From Delphinapterus leucas (taxonomy: Eukaryota > Chordata > Mammalia > Artiodactyla > Monodontidae): 64,000 bases of DNA. Within the stretch, counting starts at the first letter, position 1. Each line of letters starts with the position of its first letter. The stretch lies in NCBI RefSeq assembly GCF_002288925.2, contig NW_022098022.1, positions 3,459,933-3,523,932 of the forward strand. The letters are read 5' to 3'. A program made the position numbers and the translations under genes. Shown one piece after another: positions 57,938 to 64,000 of the stretch. The notes beneath the pieces were generated by a model that saw nothing but the letters and a program-made list of their open reading frames with translations, made no database searches and had not been told where the DNA came from.

Positions 57938-58118
57938 GGGCTTCCCTGGCGGTCCAGTGGTTGGGACTTTGCCTTCCAATGCAGGGGGTGCAGGTTTGAT
58001 CCCTGGTCGGGGAGCTGGGATCCCACATGCCTCGCGGCCAAAAAACCCAAAAAACCATGTTGTAGCAAATTCAATAAAGACTTTAAAAAAATGGTCCACA
58101 TAAAAAATCTTAAAAAAA
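57938..58118 (+). mobile_element. Short tRNA-derived SINE (CHR/ART-like, about 120 bp body)
   Basis: The head gggcttccctggcggtccag is followed by a clear B-box 'ggtttgatccctgg', then 'gatcccacatgcctcgcggc' and a long mixed A-rich tail. The exact 17-bp target duplication taaaaatcattggttag lies at 57921-57937 and 58119-58135. The body is shorter than the other CHR copies and ends soon after the tRNA-like part. Confidence 0.92.
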
Positions 58119-58135
58119 TAAAAATCATTGGTTAG

Positions 58136-60885
58136 TGTTATCAGGTTAGAACATAGCTCTGTAACTGCTGAACAATGAATGCTGTAACCCTATGTGAATT
58201 ATTTACATACAGAAAATATCTTAAGTCCTGGGAGAATTTAATTCGTGATTATGGGAAGTTCTTTCACAAAGCCTGTTGTATCATTTTATTGTTTTCTTTT
58301 CCTTCCAGTTTATTCCAAATTTACATCATTTTAGTATATTTTTCTTGCCTGACAAAGAAGTACAATGGGATCTTGAATATCTTTCCTAAAAAAGGAATGT
58401 TCTGGCTCTTGTATTTTTCAGATAATAACATTTCTTCAGATATATTATTTTCTAGAACCATATAAAATGATAAACGACTCCCCGTTTATAATTTTACTGT
58501 AAATGTTTAAGAAAGCTGTTTTTTCTACAATTCCAAAAAGTATGTGCAATTTTTTTCTATACATAGTAACTGACAGAGATTTCCATGATTTCAGAAATAG
58601 TAGGGTAGAAAATGTCCTGCTCCACAGTTAAAAAGGAAGACACTTTTCGTGAACTGAACTGTGCTTTGTAAACTCACTTCATTCATATATATATGAAGAA
58701 GCAGACTTCCCTATCTTTGAAGCACAGTGATGATAATTCAGTTAATAGATTATTTTAATGTAGAGCATCAGAATATGCAAATTTCTGTTGGATCATCCAT
58801 GCAATGTTTGGATTATCCATTCACTTTAAAACTTTGCCTGGATTGACTTAAATTCTCCTCTGCTGTATAGATATGTAACTTCCAATGTGTCTAAATAATA
58901 CTTTATTATTTTTGAAAAAAGAAAACAGCAGCAATATTTTTCTATAGCAACTATATAGCCTTAGGGTTTCAGCTGGTCATGTAAACCAAATTATCTCGCT
59001 AGCGAGAGAGGTAAATAGATATAGTGCAGCACACTACATCAACTGAAAGTGAGCAACTGACCCTCCGGGTACAAATCGAAATAGACTCTGGTCACTTCTG
59101 GGATTTAATAAAACATCTTTTCCCTTATGATGGTTCAAACAATTGATAAATACACTGGAATATCTTTAAATGTGTGTGAGCATATCTTAAATGCCATCAT
59201 ATATCTATTCAGTCTTGTCTCTCTCTCCCCGATTCACGGTATTTACTAGTATAAATACCATTAGTTGCTACAAATACCATCATTTTTTTTTGACACAATA
59301 AATTTTAAAATAAATCTCAATTTATAATTTTATGCTTTTTTAGTAGCTCTGATATTTATATATCATGGAGATATATATATATATATAGCCAGCATTTGAA
59401 GTAAGGAAGAAAACAGAACAAAATTATTAGCTATATTTATTTTGTGCTTATTTTCTCAGAAGTTTTCTTAAATGAACTGTATTTGTTTTCCCTGATTTGT
59501 GGTAATTTTCCCAGTCTATGCAGACAGATATAACTCTTTAACATTTTTTCTATGATCAATTGCTTTAATCATGATGAATATTTTTTTAAAAGAAATGTGC
59601 TCAAGCACAATTCATATATTAAATAATTTTGCTGGTTAAGTTCCTTGCTTTGAGTCTTAGGTTTTATCTGTAGTGCAGTTACGTATCTATGCCACACACA
59701 TATACACACACAGAGACACACACACTCAAATATCTGAACTTTTCCATAATTCTAATTGATCAGATCTGGCTTTTAAATACATGATGTGATAATAAATAAA
59801 GGTTGATAATATTAATTCCATACTAAGAATAAAGTGAAACCAGTTTTTATAATATAATTTACATTGGAGAGATAAAACATATACTGATTTGAAAGCAAAA
59901 TTAAAACTAAATTAAAGATAAATTGAATATTCATTATCTCAAATTATAGTTCAAATAATTGTCCTGTCATCGAATTAGTTATTTTGACAAAGTCAATAGT
60001 GATAGTTATATTTGGTATTTAGTTTTGATATATGATTGAAGAATTATATCCTATGAATATTGAATGAGACTAAAGTTTCCTTGTTTTTCTTATTGAACAG
60101 GTATGCATCATTTTTCAAGACAATTTTAAGCATCACCGTTATAACTTTGTAAAATTTATGTGACATGATACATTAACATTTCTCCCCTAGGTACTACATA
60201 CCTTTTTTACAATTACAGAGAATATGAGCAAAAGATAATAGAAAAAAATGTCTCCTCCATACAAGGCTAGTAGCATGGCTATGCCAAAAAATATGAAAGA
60301 CCACAGATCATGGTTTTGTCCATGTTGAATCAGCAATATATAAAATAAATATTTTATATCTCTTTCACTATTGATCTATTTTTTCATCTAACTACCTACA
60401 TAAGAAAGTGACATGGCATGTACTCACTCAAGTGCTTGGAATGAGAAAGTTGAGGGACCAGTATTTTAAAACAGGTTTGTTTTAGAGAATATCATACAAC
60501 ACAGTAAGCTTTAAAAAGAATGATGAAAAATGTGCCAATTAAAATGTTTCTATTAAGAAGTTTGAAATGTAAAATGTAAGATCAAATGATATTTAAACTT
60601 TTTCTTAAGAAAACAAAATGCTCCTCTTAGTATGCTGTATATGGCCAATGATCATGAAAGACACATTCGAATGAGGCGGAAAAGCAAGCACAGAAGGCAA
60701 AAGACCAAATGTCTTTTATATCAACAGTAGTGGTCTTTAAAGAGCCCTACTCGATCAGATCTAGAATCACTCTCTTTATTTCTCTATCACTGTCTGTGGT
60801 ATGCTTGCAGTGATGAACATTTTGGGCACCCATTTTGGCAGTTTATTGTTTGGAAGAAGAAAGTTGAAGAACTAGTTTCACCCTA
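58136..60885. other. AT-rich spacer with TA and CA microsatellites
   Basis: A TA run at about 59369-59388 and a CA-rich stretch at about 59693-59730 are the only repeats I can name. No gene is supported. Confidence 0.4.
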
Positions 60886-60887
60886 GG

Positions 60888-61175
60888 GAAGGAAATAGCC
60901 ATTTATTGAGTACCTACTATATACCAGCACTGTATACATTTTATATGTGATATTTGATATGATCTTATTAAGAGGACATTTAGTGTACCATATTTCAGGG
61001 AAGAGAACAATTACACAAGTTAATTCACGTAAGTGCTTACAGCTAGTTAGTGCAAACTAAGGTCTATCTGACGCCAAATAAGTTTTACGGAGTGCTTCCT
61101 GTGTTCTAGGCACTGTTCTTGTGCTCTTATATGCATTGGTTTATTTAATCTGCACAAAAACGTTATGAAATAATT
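60888..61175 (-). repeat. Two adjoining MIR remnants in reverse
   Basis: The first (60888-61080) runs from 'agccatttattgagtaccta' to 'gtgcaaactaaggtctatct'. The second (about 61088-61175) starts again with the MIR end words 'gagtgcttcctgtgttctag' and 'gcactgttcttgtgctctta'. Both are in reverse orientation, so the sequence holds one MIR followed by part of another. Confidence 0.75.
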
Positions 61176-62962
61176 CACTGAAGCTACATTTTCATGTGAC
61201 AACATGCTGTCCTCAGAGCAGAATTCCTAGATATTGCTGAGCTGTGCAGGGTCTGTGCTGGACGCCTGCTATACCAGAACCGTGGCATCCCTCAGAATAT
61301 GATGGTTGTGGAAGAGATAATGCGACAGCTAGCTGTCCTCCACCAGCCATGTGGTAGCTGGTATCCCAAATGTGTATAGGAGTAGGTGAGTAAGCAATGG
61401 AAGGAGAGGCAGAAATTTCCCTTAAGCAAAGGAATAGACCCTAGGCAAATTGGCAACTAGTGAATTGGGGTGAAGATGTGTAATTGTCTCCAATGCAGCA
61501 GTCAGAAAAACTATACATATTATAATTAAAAACAAATGTTGACGACAAAAGGAAAAAATGTAATGTGGTATTAACACACATTATGTTTATATATACATAT
61601 AAATATTTTATGCTGAGTAACTCACTTCACTTGGATAAAAAAATTCATAAGGAAATAGAATTATTGGTATATGTTACTGGAAAGAGAATTAGTGATATGG
61701 AAGACATCCCAGAAGAAAATATCCAGAAAGAAATACAGAATGGATAAAATCCAGAGAGAAGATCTCATGCACATACATGCAAAATATATATGACAGGGTA
61801 AGAGGGTCTGAGATTCAATAAGAAAAAGAGAAAAATGGGGCAGAAGCCATATTTGAAGAGTTAATAGTGAGAATTTTGATTTTGCTACTAGGAGGGACCA
61901 TTGTTGAAAGACACAGGCTCATGGTGTACTCTCTCTTCTCTATTCTATTAAGTTCTTGAGTACATTACCTAGTACCTAACTCTTGGAACAGGCGCAAATC
62001 TTGTGTCTCACCTTGTCTTTTCTTAATTATGCTTATAACATAAGCACTGGTTATTGTACTAAATTCCTAAACAGAGCAGAAGGTGATAAGCATTTACATT
62101 TGGAGGAAGAAGGAAGTCCCATTTATGTCTTAAGTGTTAAACTGATTTCCTACTCAGCTTTTATCACCACTATTTCTCTTAGGGTAATTGTCACTCATAT
62201 GACTACTAATAAAGTGTTAGTTTTTTCCCAGTAGTAAAGCCCTGTAAGGAGGAAGATAGAGACTACAGGCAATATTCAGGCATTCCTGAATATATACACA
62301 TAATATCATTAAATACACTAAATCCCCACTTTAACTCCATCTAGGCAAGGGAATCATTGAAATGATGCATCTGAGAATATAGTGAACAATAAAGGAAATA
62401 TGAGGTCTGGAAGGGTTGGAAAAGAGGGAAGACATTTTACAGCCAAATGTAAATTAACATGAGGTTGGAAAGAATAAATCATGTAAGCACATGAGATATT
62501 GGAAGCATAGGATATTATTGTATATTACTAGACATTTTTAGCGCTGGATTTTAACAGTACATAGTGTGGCCAATAGGGTGGATGGCTGAAATATAGTAGG
62601 TATCAGATCTAGAAGTGATCAGATCAGGAAACTATAAGATTAAGGATCATCTATAAAAATACTGAAGTTCCTCAGTTTAAAAACTGAAATTGGGATGGAG
62701 TGAAAAAGGTGTCAGATTCACAAGTGTCTGGTGGGCTTTTAATTAACAGAATATGAAAATAGATGACAAACCTTTTCATAGTGACTATGTGGATTTAGTA
62801 GAAAGCACAGCTGGTGGTATATGGAATATGACAGAATGAGTGGTCTTCATTCAAGAACGTTGCAGAGGTAGTAAGATTCCTGGAGAGAATGGTTTCAGAA
62901 AAGTTAAGGATTTGGAATGTGGGTTCTGCAAAGGGATTGAGTGTATGGTAATGTGTTTTCAA
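61176..62962. other. AT-rich spacer
   Basis: No supported gene. About 62340-62740 has purine-rich words common in old interspersed repeats, but I cannot name a family. Confidence 0.4.
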
Positions 62963-62970
62963 AGGATAAT

Positions 62971-63324
62971 CATTCTTTTTTTAAAAATCAATTAATTAAT
63001 TTTTGGAGCGTCGGGTCTTTGTTGCTGCGCGCGGGCTTTCTCTCGTTGCGGTGAGCGGGGGCTCCCCTTCGTTACAGTGTGCGGGCTTCTCATTGCGGTG
63101 GCTTCTCTTGTTGCGGAGCACGGGCTCTAGGTGCATGGGCTTCAGTAGTTGTGGCGCACGGGCTCAGTAGTTGTAGCTTGCGGGCTCTAGAGCGCAGGCT
63201 CGGTAGTTGTGGCACACGGGCTTAGTTGCTCCGTGGCCTGTGGGATCTTCCCGGACCAGGGCTCGAACCCGTGTCCTCTGCATTGGCAGATGGATTCTTA
63301 ACCACTGCGCCACCAGGGAAGTCC
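62971..63324 (-). mobile_element. CHR-class SINE (long form)
   Basis: The A-tail in reverse ('ttaaaaatcaattaattaat') is followed by 'gttgctgcgcgcgggctttc', the same long body as the 48226 copy, and the tRNA-like end caccagggaagtcc. The short target duplication aggataat lies at 62963-62970 and 63325-63332. Confidence 0.9.
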
Positions 63325-63332
63325 AGGATAAT

Positions 63333-64000
63333 TGGTTCTCAAGGGCTTAAGTGTAAAGGGTGGTAAGTAACTTGATAATGAAAAATAAATTAAGAATTTA
63401 ACTTGAATGACTTCCTGCAGAGTTAAGTTAGCTAGTTAAAATGTAAAAATTATCTTCAGTGATGACCTACTAAACATAAATTTCATATAATTCATTTGAA
63501 ATCACATCTTAGAATCTTATCCAGCATACCTAGCAAGCACCGAAATCTATATTTTACATTAATTTCTTCTATTTTTTAGAAAGCCAATTTATATGTTTAT
63601 ATATAATCTTTTGGAGCTAGTTCTGTTCTCCAATATTTATCAACATTCCCTGATAGAGCTCATCAATAGCGTTTGCAAGTTCCCTTATTATCCTGTGATG
63701 TTCTCATTTAATGAGGGAATTTGAACTCATTAAGAGCATCTGGTGTTCTTTCATAATCTCTTTACTTATCGTAGGCTTCAATTATCTCTTTTACAGGTTT
63801 ATTCTCATCTTTCTCTTTCACCAATCAGTCTTGTTAAAGATGGAAAGCAAAATAAGTGTTGGTTGCTCATTTCTCTGTGTATTGTGCATTATACCCCAAG
63901 CAGATTTTTAAAAAGATTTTTATTGAAATTTTGAAAATCTCTGACCTTTTTATGGGTCTGTCACAATATTATTAAGCTATGCATGTTCTATTATGTTCAT
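63333..64000. other. AT-rich spacer to the window end
   Basis: No gene or classified repeat. The two overlapping plus-strand frames at 63711-63934 are short and have no recognisable features. Confidence 0.4.

Noticed and set aside
1..64000. A new bacterial-type system (operon, CRISPR, phage or defence island)
   Set aside because: Base composition, SINE/LINE content, microsatellites and the lack of dense coding frames are all those of a mammalian genome. No direct-repeat/spacer array exists; the only regular array is the 38-bp minisatellite without spacers.

Overview
This window is nuclear DNA from a mammal, most likely a cetacean. The clearest sign is a set of tRNA-derived SINEs of the whale/hippo/ruminant CHR class. 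Their 5' head reads gggcttccctgg and, in the 200-bp form, the body ends just before an A-tail that appears as poly-T on the + strand. They occur beside two near-complete artiodactyl/cetacean-type LINE-1 elements and older mammalian MIR, L2, MER5/MER20-type hAT, Tigger and ERVL/MaLR remnants. I see no intact host protein-coding gene, no spliced-gene structure, no tRNA or rRNA gene and no CRISPR. The long AT-rich tracts between repeats look like intergenic or deep intronic sequence.

Layout. 0.4-12.3 kb is a nested stack of three minus-strand L1s. An old host L1 (about 396-611, 3989-5454 and 11265-12340) was split by an L1 5' portion (612-3988). That insert later took a CHR SINE and a Tigger-like DNA transposon. 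The host was split again by a full-length L1 (5468-11264) flanked by a 13-bp target duplication. 12.3-23.5 kb is mostly AT-rich single-copy-like DNA with MIR/L2 remnants, microsatellites, one CHR SINE, a 38-bp x 4 minisatellite, and a 258-nt minus-strand reading frame at 17.4-17.7 kb that I cannot identify. 23.55-29.54 kb is a second full-length L1 on the plus strand. Its ORF1 carries a CHR SINE, and that SINE spans a 100-N assembly gap with a duplicated flank.

29.5-39 kb is single-copy-like with MIR and hAT remnants. 39.0-39.5 kb is a MaLR-like LTR. 40.8-45.0 kb holds several L1 3' ends, including one with the inversion typical of twin priming. 45.4-47.05 and 52.8-55.3 kb are two decayed antisense fragments of ERVL-class internal sequence. 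Six further CHR-family SINEs lie between 45.8 and 63.3 kb. The rest to 64.0 kb is AT-rich with MIR remnants and simple repeats.

The L1 ORF1 and ORF2 copies are all broken by stops, frameshifts or catalytic substitutions, so nothing here appears to encode a working protein. The 'system' in this window is the history of retrotransposition itself. Repeat family names rest on recognising consensus sequences by eye, not on a database search.
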